Positions 55,594 to 64,000 of a stretch of 64,000 nucleotides of DNA are shown piece after piece; position 1 is the first letter of the stretch; every line of letters begins with the position of its first letter. The notes beneath the pieces are model-generated. The model saw only the letters and a program-made list of their open reading frames with translations, was not told where the DNA came from and ran no database searches. Both the position numbers and the translations under genes were made by a program. This stretch comes from Limimaricola cinnabarinus (GTDB lineage: Bacteria; Pseudomonadota; Alphaproteobacteria; Rhodobacterales; Rhodobacteraceae): the NCBI RefSeq assembly GCF_002723615.1, contig NZ_KZ304953.1:63362-127361 (forward strand), written 5' to 3'.

Positions 55594-56715
55594 TCACTCC
55601 GCCGGTTCGGTCTTGCGGGCGGGCTTCGGCGCGGGCCTAAGCCTCAGGAACATCGCCTCCAGCGGCATGCGGACCATGTTGTCGAGCGCACCGGTGAAGA
55701 GGATCACGAGGGCCTGGATCACCACGATCAGCTCGCGCGGGATCGAGGTCCACAGCGCCAGCTCGGCGCCGCCCTGGTAGAGAAAGCCGAAGAGCAGCGC
55801 CGCGAGCAGCACGCCGAAGGGGTGGCTGCGCCCCATCAGCGCCACGGCGATGCCGATGAAGCCCGCGCCCTCGACCGCGTTCAGGACCAGCCGCTCGGCT
55901 TCGCCCATGACGTTGTTGATCGCCATCATCCCCGCGAGCCCGCCGGAAATCAGCATGGTGACCACGATGATCCGGGTGGGCGAGATGCCCGCGTATTTCG
56001 CCGCCGATTCCGACTGGCCGAAGGCGCGGATCTCGTAGCCCAGCCGGGTGCGCCAGATCAGCGCCCAGACCGCGACGCAGGCGATCAGCGCCACGAAGAA
56101 CGACACGTTCACCGGCGCGCCGCGAAACAGCGCGGTCTCGGCGGTCGAGAACATGTCCTGGAAGGTCGGCAGATGCGTCGCCTCGGGGAAGCGGCCGGTG
56201 GCGGGCTCCATCGAGCCCGAAGGCTTGAGCGCGCCGATCAGCAGGTAGTTCAGCAGCGCCGCGGCGATGAAGTTGAACATGATCGTGGTGATCACGATAT
56301 GGCTGCCGCGCTTGGCCTGAAGCCAGGCCGGGATCAGCGCCCAGGCCGCCCCGAACAGCGCCGCGCCCACCGCGCCGCCCAAAAGCGCCAGCGTCCAGTG
56401 CGGCCAGGGGATGTAGAGCGCGATCAGCGCCACGCCCAAGCCGCCCAGCATCGCCTGGCCCTCGCCGCCGATGTTGAACAGCCGCGCATGGATGGCGATC
56501 GCCACGGCAAGGCCGGTGAAGATGAAGTTGGTCGCGTAGTAGAGCGTGTAGCCCCAGGCATAGGTCGAGCCCATCGAGCCATCGACCATCAGCTTGAGCG
56601 CGGCCCAGGGGTTCTCGCCGATGGCGAGGATCACCAGCGCCGAGAGAATGGCGGCGAGAAGCAGGCTGATCAGCGGGATCAGCACCACATCCGCCCATTG
56701 CGGCATCTTCTGCAT
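55594..56715 (-). CDS. Nucleoside-type ABC transporter permease 1
   Basis: The ATG at 56715 (MQKMPQWADVVLIPL) yields 373 residues with about ten helices. FNIGGEGQAMLGGLGVALI and GLAVAIAIHARLFN are typical of branched-chain-type inner-membrane permeases of the nucleoside/simple-sugar group. It starts one base after the ATPase stop codon. The basic C-terminal tail (LRPAPKPARKTEPAE) is cytoplasmic. Confidence 0.92.
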   Translation of the reverse strand: MQKMPQWADVVLIPLISLLLAAILSALVILAIGENPWAALKLMVDGSMGSTYAWGYTLYYATNFIFTGLAVAIAIHARLFNIGGEGQAMLGGLGVALIALYIPWPHWTLALLGGAVGAALFGAAWALIPAWLQAKRGSHIVITTIMFNFIAAALLNYLLIGALKPSGSMEPATGRFPEATHLPTFQDMFSTAETALFRGAPVNVSFFVALIACVAVWALIWRTRLGYEIRAFGQSESAAKYAGISPTRIIVVTMLISGGLAGMMAINNVMGEAERLVLNAVEGAGFIGIAVALMGRSHPFGVLLAALLFGFLYQGGAELALWTSIPRELIVVIQALVILFTGALDNMVRMPLEAMFLRLRPAPKPARKTEPAE

Positions 56716-56716
56716 C

Positions 56717-58318
<1,602 letters not shown>

Positions 58319-58345
58319 GGGATGTCCGGTCCTCAACTGCGAAAC

Positions 58346-58371
58346 GGGGCCGCGCTTTGCGGCGCGGCCCC
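58346..58371. other. Hairpin between the binding-protein gene and the ATPase gene
   Basis: GGGGCCGCG and CGCGGCCCC form a 9-bp stem with a short loop in the 76-base gap after the BMP stop codon. There is no T-tract. Such intercistronic stems often stabilise the upstream binding-protein message and reduce read-through, which would give more binding protein than ATPase. Confidence 0.6.
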
Positions 58372-58394
58372 TCGTGTCATGCTTTGCGGGGCGA

Positions 58395-59393
58395 TCAGAA
58401 ATCGAGCGAGGGGCAGCCTTCGTCGCTCATGTAATCATGCACCTCGATCTCGCCCGAGGCGATCTTGGCCTTGGCGTCCTCGACCGCGGCGGTCATCTCC
58501 TCGGTCACCAGCGCCTCGTTGTGCTCGTCGACGGCGATGCCCACGCCCTCGTTGTTCACGCCCATGACGTTGATGCCGGTCTCGATGTCGGTGCCCGCCT
58601 CGAAGGCGTCATAGACCGCGTTGTCGACCCGCTTGACCATCGAGGTCAGCACCTTGCCCGGCTGCAGGTAGTTCTGGTTGCTGTCGACGCCGATCGACAG
58701 GATGTCCTGGTCGGCGGCGGTCTGCAGCACGCCGATGCCGGTGCCGCCCGCGGCGGCATAGATCACGTCCGCGCCCTGGGAGATCTGCGCCTGGGTCAGC
58801 TCCGAGCCCTTCACCGGGTCGTTCCAGGCGGCGGGGGTGGTGCCGGTCATGTTCGACAGAACGGTGATGTCGGGGTTCACCGCCTGCGCGCCCTGGGCAT
58901 AGCCGCAGGCGAACTTGCGAATGAGCGGGATGTCCATGCCGCCGATGAAGCCGACGGTGCCGGTCTCGGAAGCCATCGCCGCCATCTGGCCGACGAGGTA
59001 GGAGCCCTCGTGCTCGTTGAAGATCACCGAGCGGACATTGGGCTGATCGACCACGCCGTCGATGATCACGAACTTGGTGTCGGGATAATCGGTGGCGATC
59101 TCTTCGAGCGGCGTCATGAAGGAGAAGCCGACGGTGACGATCGGGTTGTTGCCGGCCTCGGCGAAGCGGCGCAGCGCCTGCTCGCGCTGGGCGTCGGACT
59201 GCAGCTCGACCTCGGCGTAGGAATTGCCGGTTTCCTCGGCCCAGCGGGTCGCGCCGTTATGCGCGCTCTCGTTGAACGACTTGTCGAACTTGCCGCCCAG
59301 ATCGTAGATCAGCGCCGGGTCGGCCAGGGCGGCGCCCGCCGAGAGGGCGAGGGCTGCGGTCGCGCCGAGGAATTTCGCGAGATGGGTCATCAA
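58395..59393 (-). CDS. BMP-family substrate-binding protein of a nucleoside ABC importer
   Basis: The 332-residue protein has a signal peptide (LAKFLGATAALALSAGAALAD) and the BMP/PnrA-like fold: IYDLGGKFDKSFNESAHNGATRWAEE, NEHEGSYLVGQMAAMASETGTVGFIGGMDIPLIRKFACGYAQGA and YAAAGGTGIGVLQTA. PnrA-like proteins bind purine nucleosides. It is the first gene of the five-gene import and phosphorolysis unit. It has two adjacent ATG codons (59393 and 59390). The 131-base region upstream contains TTGACC as a possible -35 but no convincing -10. Confidence 0.93.
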   Translation of the reverse strand: MMTHLAKFLGATAALALSAGAALADPALIYDLGGKFDKSFNESAHNGATRWAEETGNSYAEVELQSDAQREQALRRFAEAGNNPIVTVGFSFMTPLEEIATDYPDTKFVIIDGVVDQPNVRSVIFNEHEGSYLVGQMAAMASETGTVGFIGGMDIPLIRKFACGYAQGAQAVNPDITVLSNMTGTTPAAWNDPVKGSELTQAQISQGADVIYAAAGGTGIGVLQTAADQDILSIGVDSNQNYLQPGKVLTSMVKRVDNAVYDAFEAGTDIETGINVMGVNNEGVGIAVDEHNEALVTEEMTAAVEDAKAKIASGEIEVHDYMSDEGCPSLDF

Positions 59394-59524
59394 TAGCTCC
59401 CTGTCAGGTCACGACGCGGGGTGAGGGATCACGCCGCGCCTGCCGGTCACGCGCCGGCTCATGGCAGGATAAGGCCTTGTCAGGGCCTCGGGGGTCAACT
59501 GATTTTTCCTTGATTTGCGCCAAG

Positions 59525-60001
59525 TCACCGCGCCGTCTGACGCTGCGTAGCCTCCGGATCGGCGTCCGGGCCGGGGGCATCGCGGCCCGATAATGCGCGC
59601 GTGAGGATCAGCGCCGCCACCGGCGCGCGCCCCTGGCGGGCGTAGTAGCCCGGCCTGCGCCCGGCCTGCGCATAGCCCCATGCGGCATAGAGCGCGCGGG
59701 CCGCCGTATTATCCTCGGCCACCTCGAGAAAGGCCATGCGCGCGCCCGCCGCATGGGCGGCGGCATGAAAGGCCGCGAGCGCGCGCCCGGCATGGCCCAA
59801 GCGGAGGTGATCGGGATGGGTCGCCAAGGTCAGGATCTCGGCCTCGTCGAGCGTCACCCGGCCCAGAACGAAGCTCGTCGCATCGCCCGAAAGGATCGTT
59901 CCGGGGGCCGAGAGCAGCCCTTCGAATTCCTCCGCGCTCCAGCCCCGTTCGCCGCGAAAGGCCGCGGCATGGGTCAGGGCCAATGCCGCGGGCGCGGTCA
60001 T
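59525..60001 (-). CDS. rimI: Ribosomal-protein-alanine N-acetyltransferase RimI
   Basis: The 158-residue GNAT protein contains EAEILTLATHPDHLRLGHAGRALAAF, with the acetyl-CoA-binding R/Q-x-x-G-x-A pattern, and MAFLEVAEDNTAARALYAAWGYAQAGRRPGYY, characteristic of RimI. It acetylates the N-terminal alanine of ribosomal protein S18. The start overlaps the tsaB stop (ATGA), the standard tsaB-rimI pairing. Confidence 0.9.
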   Translation of the reverse strand: MTAPAALALTHAAAFRGERGWSAEEFEGLLSAPGTILSGDATSFVLGRVTLDEAEILTLATHPDHLRLGHAGRALAAFHAAAHAAGARMAFLEVAEDNTAARALYAAWGYAQAGRRPGYYARQGRAPVAALILTRALSGRDAPGPDADPEATQRQTAR

Positions 60002-60576
60002 CCGATCAGCACGGGCGCGGGATCGCGCGGCGGCGCGGCATCGGCGGGGCGGACATAGAGCGGCGCCGGGCGCGGCTGCGGCGTCGTCGCCCGGCCTTGG
60101 GCGATCTCGGCGATGGCGCGCACCAGCGTCTCCGCATCGGGGGCGTGTGGCACCTCTCCCGCCTCGGAGGCGGGGGCAAGGCGGGGCGGCTCGGCGCCGG
60201 TTTCGGTCAGGCGCTGCAGCCAGAGATGATCGCGCGGGGCGGGCAGGGCGATGGTGACGGGGCGCGGATGGCCCAGCCCCGCCGCCTCGAAGCCGGTGAC
60301 GCCGACCGCCGGGATGCCCAAGCCCAGCGCCAGGCCGCGCGCGGCCGAGACGCCGATCCTGAGCCCGGTGAAATTGCCGGGGCCGCAGCCGACGCCTATC
60401 GCCGCGAGGTCCTTGAAACCAAGGCCCTCGGCGGCCAGAAGCTCTTCGAGAAAGGGCATCAGCCGCTCGGCCTGCCCCTTGGCCATCGGCTCGATGCGGG
60501 CGACGGTCCGCCCCTCAAGACGCAGAGCGGCCGCGCAATGCGCGGCCGATGTGTCGATCGCCAGAAGCGGTGTCAT
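59998..60576 (-). CDS. tsaB: tRNA threonylcarbamoyladenosine biosynthesis protein TsaB
   Basis: The 192-residue ASKHA-fold protein starts MTPLLAIDTSAAHCAAAL and has LAAIGVGCGPGNFTGLRIGVSAARGLALGLGIPAVGVTGFEA, the TsaB signature. It supports TsaD in making the t6A modification at tRNA position 37. Its start overlaps the nfu stop by one base (TGATG) and its stop overlaps rimI, so three genes are coupled. Confidence 0.93.
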   Translation of the reverse strand: MTPLLAIDTSAAHCAAALRLEGRTVARIEPMAKGQAERLMPFLEELLAAEGLGFKDLAAIGVGCGPGNFTGLRIGVSAARGLALGLGIPAVGVTGFEAAGLGHPRPVTIALPAPRDHLWLQRLTETGAEPPRLAPASEAGEVPHAPDAETLVRAIAEIAQGRATTPQPRPAPLYVRPADAAPPRDPAPVLIG

Positions 60577-61148
60577 CAGGCCGCGACCGGCCGCACCTCG
60601 ACCACCTCGGGGATGTAGTGGCGCAGCAGGTTCTCGATGCCCATCTTGAGCGTCAGGGTCGAGGAGGGGCAACCCGCGCAGGCCCCCTGCATGTGCAGGT
60701 AGACCACGCCGCGGTCGAAGCCGTGGAAGGTGATGTCGCCGCCATCCTGCGCCACAGCCGGGCGCACGCGGGTGTCGAGCAGCTCCTTGATCTGCTCGAC
60801 GATCGCGCCGTCCTCGCCGGTGTGCTCGGCATGTCCGCCCGCGGTCGCGCTGCTCGGCGTGCCGTCGTCGATCGCCGGGGCGCCGGACTGGAAATGCTCC
60901 ATCACCGCGCCCAGCACGGCGGGCTTGATGTGGTCCCACTCGACGGCGTCGGTCTTGGTCACGGTGACGAAGTCCGAGCCGAGGAACACGCCCGCCACGC
61001 CGCCGGTCGAAAAGATGCGGCGCGCCAGCGGGCTGGCCTGCGCGGCCTCCTCGGAGGGAAAATCGGCCGTGCCCATCTCGAGCACGGTCTGCCCCGGCAG
61101 GAACTTCAGCGTCGCGGGGTTCGGCGTGGATTCGGTCTGGATGAACAT
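60576..61148 (-). CDS. NifU-like iron-sulfur carrier protein (Nfu type)
   Basis: The start is ATG at 61148 with AGGTGG about 7 bases upstream (an in-frame GTG at 61157 is less likely), giving 190 residues. The N-terminal Nfu_N domain shows FIQTESTPNPATLKFLPG and FLGSDFVTVTKTD. The C-terminal NifU domain contains LHMQGACAGCPSSTLTLK with the cluster-binding CxxC. It delivers 4Fe-4S clusters to target proteins, relevant to the aconitase and dehydrogenase clusters of this cell. It is first in nfu-tsaB-rimI. Confidence 0.93.
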   Translation of the reverse strand: MFIQTESTPNPATLKFLPGQTVLEMGTADFPSEEAAQASPLARRIFSTGGVAGVFLGSDFVTVTKTDAVEWDHIKPAVLGAVMEHFQSGAPAIDDGTPSSATAGGHAEHTGEDGAIVEQIKELLDTRVRPAVAQDGGDITFHGFDRGVVYLHMQGACAGCPSSTLTLKMGIENLLRHYIPEVVEVRPVAA

Positions 61149-61230
61149 CGGGACCACCTTTCGTTTCAGGCTCCCGATATGCGCCCTGACCGGCCCGAAG
61201 TCAAGATTTGGAACGGTTCTAAATGAACGG

Positions 61231-61686
61231 TCAGGTGATCGCCTCGAGCCGCTCCTTGGAGATGTCGCCCGGCACGATGGTGATCGGCACGGGCAGGCTG
61301 CCCGCCTCGCGCGTCAGCTGGCTCACCAGCGGGCCCGGCCCCTTGCGGTCGGCGCCCGCGCCGAGCACCAGGATGCCGATCTCCTCGTCCTCGCGGATCT
61401 GGGCGAGAATCTCGGGCACGGTCTCGCCCTCGCGGATCACGAGGGTGGGGTGGACGTTCTGGCGGTCGCGCATCCACTTGGCGAAGACCTCGAAATGCAC
61501 CTCGATCCGCTCGCGCGCCTCGGCGCGCATGATCTCGCCCACCCCGACCCAGTGGTTGAACTCGTCGGGCGGGATCACCGACAGGATGGTGACGCCGCCG
61601 CCGGTCTTGCCCGCACGCATCGCGGCAAAGCGCATGGCGTTGAGACATTCACGGGTGTCGTCGAGGATCACGAGGAACTTGCGCAT
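61231..61686 (-). CDS. Universal stress protein family protein
   Basis: The 151-residue protein has the UspA fold: MRKFLVILDDTRECLNAMRFAAMRAGKTGG at the N-terminus, and the C-terminal ILVLGAGADRKGPGPLVSQL in place of the typical GxxGxGxxS nucleotide loop. The loop deviates, so ATP binding is uncertain. It follows the membrane-protein gene by 9 bases on the same strand. Confidence 0.87.
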   Translation of the reverse strand: MRKFLVILDDTRECLNAMRFAAMRAGKTGGGVTILSVIPPDEFNHWVGVGEIMRAEARERIEVHFEVFAKWMRDRQNVHPTLVIREGETVPEILAQIREDEEIGILVLGAGADRKGPGPLVSQLTREAGSLPVPITIVPGDISKERLEAIT

Positions 61687-61695
61687 GGGGTCTTC

Positions 61696-62907
61696 CTATT
61701 CGGCCGCAGTCTGGCTCAGGACGGGGTGCGGCACAACGGGGCGGCGCAGGGGCGGGTCGGGGCGCAGCCGCGGCTGCGGCCGGGTCAGCGGCGGCTCGGC
61801 GCGCAGCGAGGCGGGGGCGGGGGGCACCGCGGCGCGGGCCTGCGCGCGCAGCGGGGCGCGCAACAGCGCCAACAGCAGGCGGCCGATGCGCTCACCCACG
61901 AGGATCAGCAGCTGCCCGGCCAGCAGCCAGACCAGCGCCGCCGCCCCGATGGCGAGATCCGACAGCCGCACCAGCGCCCGAAAGGCGCGGCCCTTGCCGA
62001 GAATGTCGAGCGTGGCGCGGGTCTCGGGCCCGGCGGCATCCGACAGCCGCGCCAGACGGCGCGCATCGGCGGCATCATCGACATGCTCCAGCATCAGCAC
62101 CGCGTCGGTCAGGGAGGTCTTGGCCGCGACATGGCCCAGATCGGAGGCCAGCTCGCCCACCCGAGCGAGCTTCGCGGCATCCGCCACCTCGTCGATGCCG
62201 ACCCGGCCCAGCGCCAGATCGTCGAGCCTGTCGGGGCGAAAGCCCACATCCGAGAGCCGGCGCAGCTCGGCGGCGAAGCCTTCGCTGACCTTGCCCATCC
62301 TGCGCGCCAGCCTGAGCGCGGTGGCGCCGACCTTCACGGTGGCGCTGGTCCCGCCGGAGGCCAGCACCAGCCCGGTCGCGCCGAGGCCCACGCCCGCCAG
62401 CGCCACCTCGATCCGGTCGATCTCCTCGCCCGCGATCGCGGCCTGGCCCGCGCGGCGCAGCGCGTTGAGATCGCCCAAGGGCGTCATCTCCACCGTGACG
62501 CCGCACATCGCAAGAAGCGCCACGCGCGGGCAGGCGGTGATGTCGGCGGCGCAGACCGCGCAATCGCGCGCCGCGGCCAGCGCCCCGGTCTCGCGCGCCT
62601 CCAGCGCCTGCATCCGGCCCAGAAGCGCGGGCGAGGGCGCGATGCCGTGCCGCGCGCCGGTGGCCGCGATCATGCGCATCGCGTCGAGATCCTCGGCCAG
62701 AAGCGCGCGGTCCATTCCGGCCACGTACCAGTCCGGCGTCACCTCGCGTGCCAGCGCCGCGCGCAGCTCCAGCGCCACGGCTTCGGTGCCGCGCTCCAGA
62801 TAGGGCGCGGCAAAGGGATTCTGCGACAGCAGCAGCGCCAGCGCCAGCGCCGTCAGCCCCAGCGGCAGGACCGCCAGCAGCCGGTCGAGAAGGCGCCAGA
62901 GCCGCAT
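61696..62907 (-). CDS. Conserved hypothetical membrane protein (403 aa)
   Basis: I cannot name a family. The protein has an N-terminal helix (LLAVLPLGLTALALALLLSQ) and a second helix near residue 315-345 (LAIGAAALVWLLAGQLLILVG). Between them is a mostly helical domain with a cysteine cluster (CAVCAADITACPRVALLAMCG). The last 55 residues form a Pro/Arg-rich tail that is probably disordered. It starts one base before the ilvE stop and is followed by the stress-protein gene, so it belongs to an ilvE / this gene / usp run. Confidence 0.7.
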   Translation of the reverse strand: MRLWRLLDRLLAVLPLGLTALALALLLSQNPFAAPYLERGTEAVALELRAALAREVTPDWYVAGMDRALLAEDLDAMRMIAATGARHGIAPSPALLGRMQALEARETGALAAARDCAVCAADITACPRVALLAMCGVTVEMTPLGDLNALRRAGQAAIAGEEIDRIEVALAGVGLGATGLVLASGGTSATVKVGATALRLARRMGKVSEGFAAELRRLSDVGFRPDRLDDLALGRVGIDEVADAAKLARVGELASDLGHVAAKTSLTDAVLMLEHVDDAADARRLARLSDAAGPETRATLDILGKGRAFRALVRLSDLAIGAAALVWLLAGQLLILVGERIGRLLLALLRAPLRAQARAAVPPAPASLRAEPPLTRPQPRLRPDPPLRRPVVPHPVLSQTAAE

Positions 62908-62908
62908 T

Positions 62909-63772
62909 TCAGCCCGCCGTCGCCGCCCAGTCCCAGTACATCTCGCGCACCCGCTTCGTCACCGGGCCGATCTCGTAGCGGGTCTCGTCGAAGGCGGTGA
63001 CCGGGGTGACCTTGTGCATGTTGCCCGACAAGAAGACCTCGTCGGCGGCGTGCACGTCCTCGAAGGACATCGTCACCTCATGCACCCTTACCCCGTCGGC
63101 TCGCAGGTTGGCGATGTGGCGCGCGCGGGTGATGCCCGCGAGGAAGGTGCCGTTGGGCACCGGCGTGAAGACCTCGCCATCCTTCACGATGAAGACGTTG
63201 GAGCTGGCGCTTTCGGCGACATTGCCGAGCGCGTCGGCCACCAGCGCGTTGCCGAAGCCCTTGGCGCGGGCCTCGGCGATCATGCGCGCATTGTTGGGGT
63301 AGAGGCAGCCCGCCTTGGCGTTGACCACCGCATCCTCCATCACGGGGCGGCGGAAGCGGGTGGTGGTCAGCGTCGTCGCGGCCTCCGGCGGGGCCATCGG
63401 GATCGCTTCGAGCGCGATGGCGAAGCCGGTCGGCCCCTGCTCGGGCAGGATGCCCAAGGGGCCGCCATCGAGCGCCCAGTACATCGGCCGGATGTAGATC
63501 GCCGCATCCTTCGGGCAGGCGGCGAGCCCTTCGCGGACGATGTCGACCATCTCCTGCGCCGAGACGGTGGGGGTGATCATCAGCGCCTTTGCCGAGGCAT
63601 TGGTGCGGGCGCAGTGCTTGTCGAGATCGGGCGTCAGCCCATGCGCGTAGCGCGCCCCGTCGAACACCGTGGTGCCGAGCCATGCGCCGTGGTCCGAGGC
63701 GCGGATCACCGCGATGTCCCCCTCGTGCCAGCGCCCGTCGTGATAGGTCCGGATATCGGTGCCCGTCGCCAT
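62909..63772 (-). CDS. ilvE: Branched-chain amino acid aminotransferase
   Basis: From the ATG at 63772 (GGAGG about 6 bases upstream) the 287-residue protein has a fold-type IV PLP enzyme pattern: TVFDGARYAHG, the PLP lysine in MEDAVVNAKAGCLYPNNARMI, EARAKGFGNALVADALGNVAESASSNVFIV, and the phosphate-binding LAGITRARHI. It transaminates leucine, isoleucine and valine with 2-oxoglutarate. Other class IV transaminases are possible but less likely. Confidence 0.92.
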   Translation of the reverse strand: MATGTDIRTYHDGRWHEGDIAVIRASDHGAWLGTTVFDGARYAHGLTPDLDKHCARTNASAKALMITPTVSAQEMVDIVREGLAACPKDAAIYIRPMYWALDGGPLGILPEQGPTGFAIALEAIPMAPPEAATTLTTTRFRRPVMEDAVVNAKAGCLYPNNARMIAEARAKGFGNALVADALGNVAESASSNVFIVKDGEVFTPVPNGTFLAGITRARHIANLRADGVRVHEVTMSFEDVHAADEVFLSGNMHKVTPVTAFDETRYEIGPVTKRVREMYWDWAATAG

Positions 63773-63912
63773 GCCTGTCCTCCGCTTTGGCTCGCAGGCT
63801 AGGCCAGCGGCACGAAGCGGTCGAGAGGCCTCGGGGCCGCGCGGGCCACGGGGCGTCCGGACGTTGCCGCCGCGCCTCGGATCGAGCGCGCCGCGCGGCT
63901 TGCCCGGCACGG

Positions 63913-63928
63913 CATCGTTGCAACAATG
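63913..63928. promoter_or_regulatory. Palindrome CATCGTTGCAACAATG in the divergent region upstream of ilvE
   Basis: A 16-base near-perfect palindrome with GTTGCAAC core lies 141 bases before the ilvE start and about 70 bases before the probable start of a plus-strand gene outside the window. The size suits a MarR- or TetR-type operator. I infer this from symmetry only. The stretch 63773-63912 shows no gene I would support. Confidence 0.4.
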
Positions 63929-63983
63929 CGCGGCGGCGATGCCCCGGCTCGCGTCGTCGTGAGTTGATCCTCGCGCCCCGGAC

Positions 63984-64000
63984 GCGGAAGGAGAGGCAAA
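63984..64000 (+). promoter_or_regulatory. Ribosome binding site of a plus-strand gene starting beyond the window
   Basis: GCGGAAGGAGAGGCAAA at the right edge contains a strong AAGGAG at normal spacing for a start codon just outside the window. This implies a gene divergent from ilvE. Confidence 0.5.

Noticed and set aside
63759-63962. Plus-strand 67-codon frame upstream of ilvE
   Set aside because: It covers the ilvE ribosome site and promoter region, and is Arg/Pro/Ala-rich without motifs. The true divergent gene appears to start beyond the window.

Overview
The window is chromosomal DNA of a high-GC alphaproteobacterium, most likely Rhodobacteraceae/Paracoccaceae (Paracoccus, Rhodobacter or a relative). 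The reasons are very high GC with strong third-position bias, family markers (DUF1285, DUF1523, FYDLN/TIGR02300, TIGR02186, an H-NS/HvrA-type protein), and a TCA-cycle locus laid out as I recall it for Rhodobacter sphaeroides (lpd, odhB, odhA, sucD, sucC, mdh, malyl-CoA thioesterase, sdhCDAB). Coding density is high and many same-strand genes overlap by 1-4 bases (ATGA or TGATG). I see no rRNA, CRISPR array, insertion sequence or prophage.

Layout. 1-4.5 kb: end of a trypsin-like protease and a glcDEF glycolate oxidase operon. 4.6-12.8 kb: a DUF599 membrane protein, then a four-gene MoxR / DUF58 / DUF4159 / amidotransferase-like membrane operon with a divergent DUF1285 gene. 13-25 kb: a mixed metabolic stretch with gabD, an alpha/beta hydrolase, a P1 peptidase, an L,D-transpeptidase, an AraC regulator, rpe, uronate dehydrogenase plus a FAD amine oxidase, two orphan proteins, a GntR regulator and a DUF45 metallopeptidase. 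25.3-27 kb: tRNA-Ala(GGC) and a small RTX protein.

27-45.7 kb is the TCA block. It encodes the complete 2-oxoglutarate dehydrogenase complex (E1, E2, E3), succinyl-CoA synthetase, malate dehydrogenase, a malyl-CoA thioesterase and succinate dehydrogenase, interspersed with two MAPEG proteins, two glycosyltransferases, a PRC-barrel protein and a small lipoprotein. 45.8-52 kb: deoD, an H-NS-like gene, a truncated methylmalonyl-CoA-mutase-like protein, a PlsB-like acyltransferase and a RecD-like helicase. 52-59.4 kb: a TSUP exporter with TIGR02186, and a complete nucleoside-type ABC importer coupled to a purine nucleoside phosphorylase. 59.5-64 kb: rimI, tsaB, nfu, a universal stress protein, a membrane protein and ilvE.

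Most interesting signals. (1) A pair of GTGATCAC boxes exactly 21 bp apart lies upstream of both sucC and sdhC, suggesting one regulator for both TCA operons. (2) A long inverted repeat built from a GCGTATTTG...GAAAGATGAA arm sits at three of the eight convergent gene junctions and nowhere else I noticed. (3) An orphan mutase-family protein lacks the catalytic N-terminal part and the cobalamin-ligand histidine, and so looks like a pseudoenzyme. (4) An uncharacterised lipoprotein gene sits between sdhA and sdhB.
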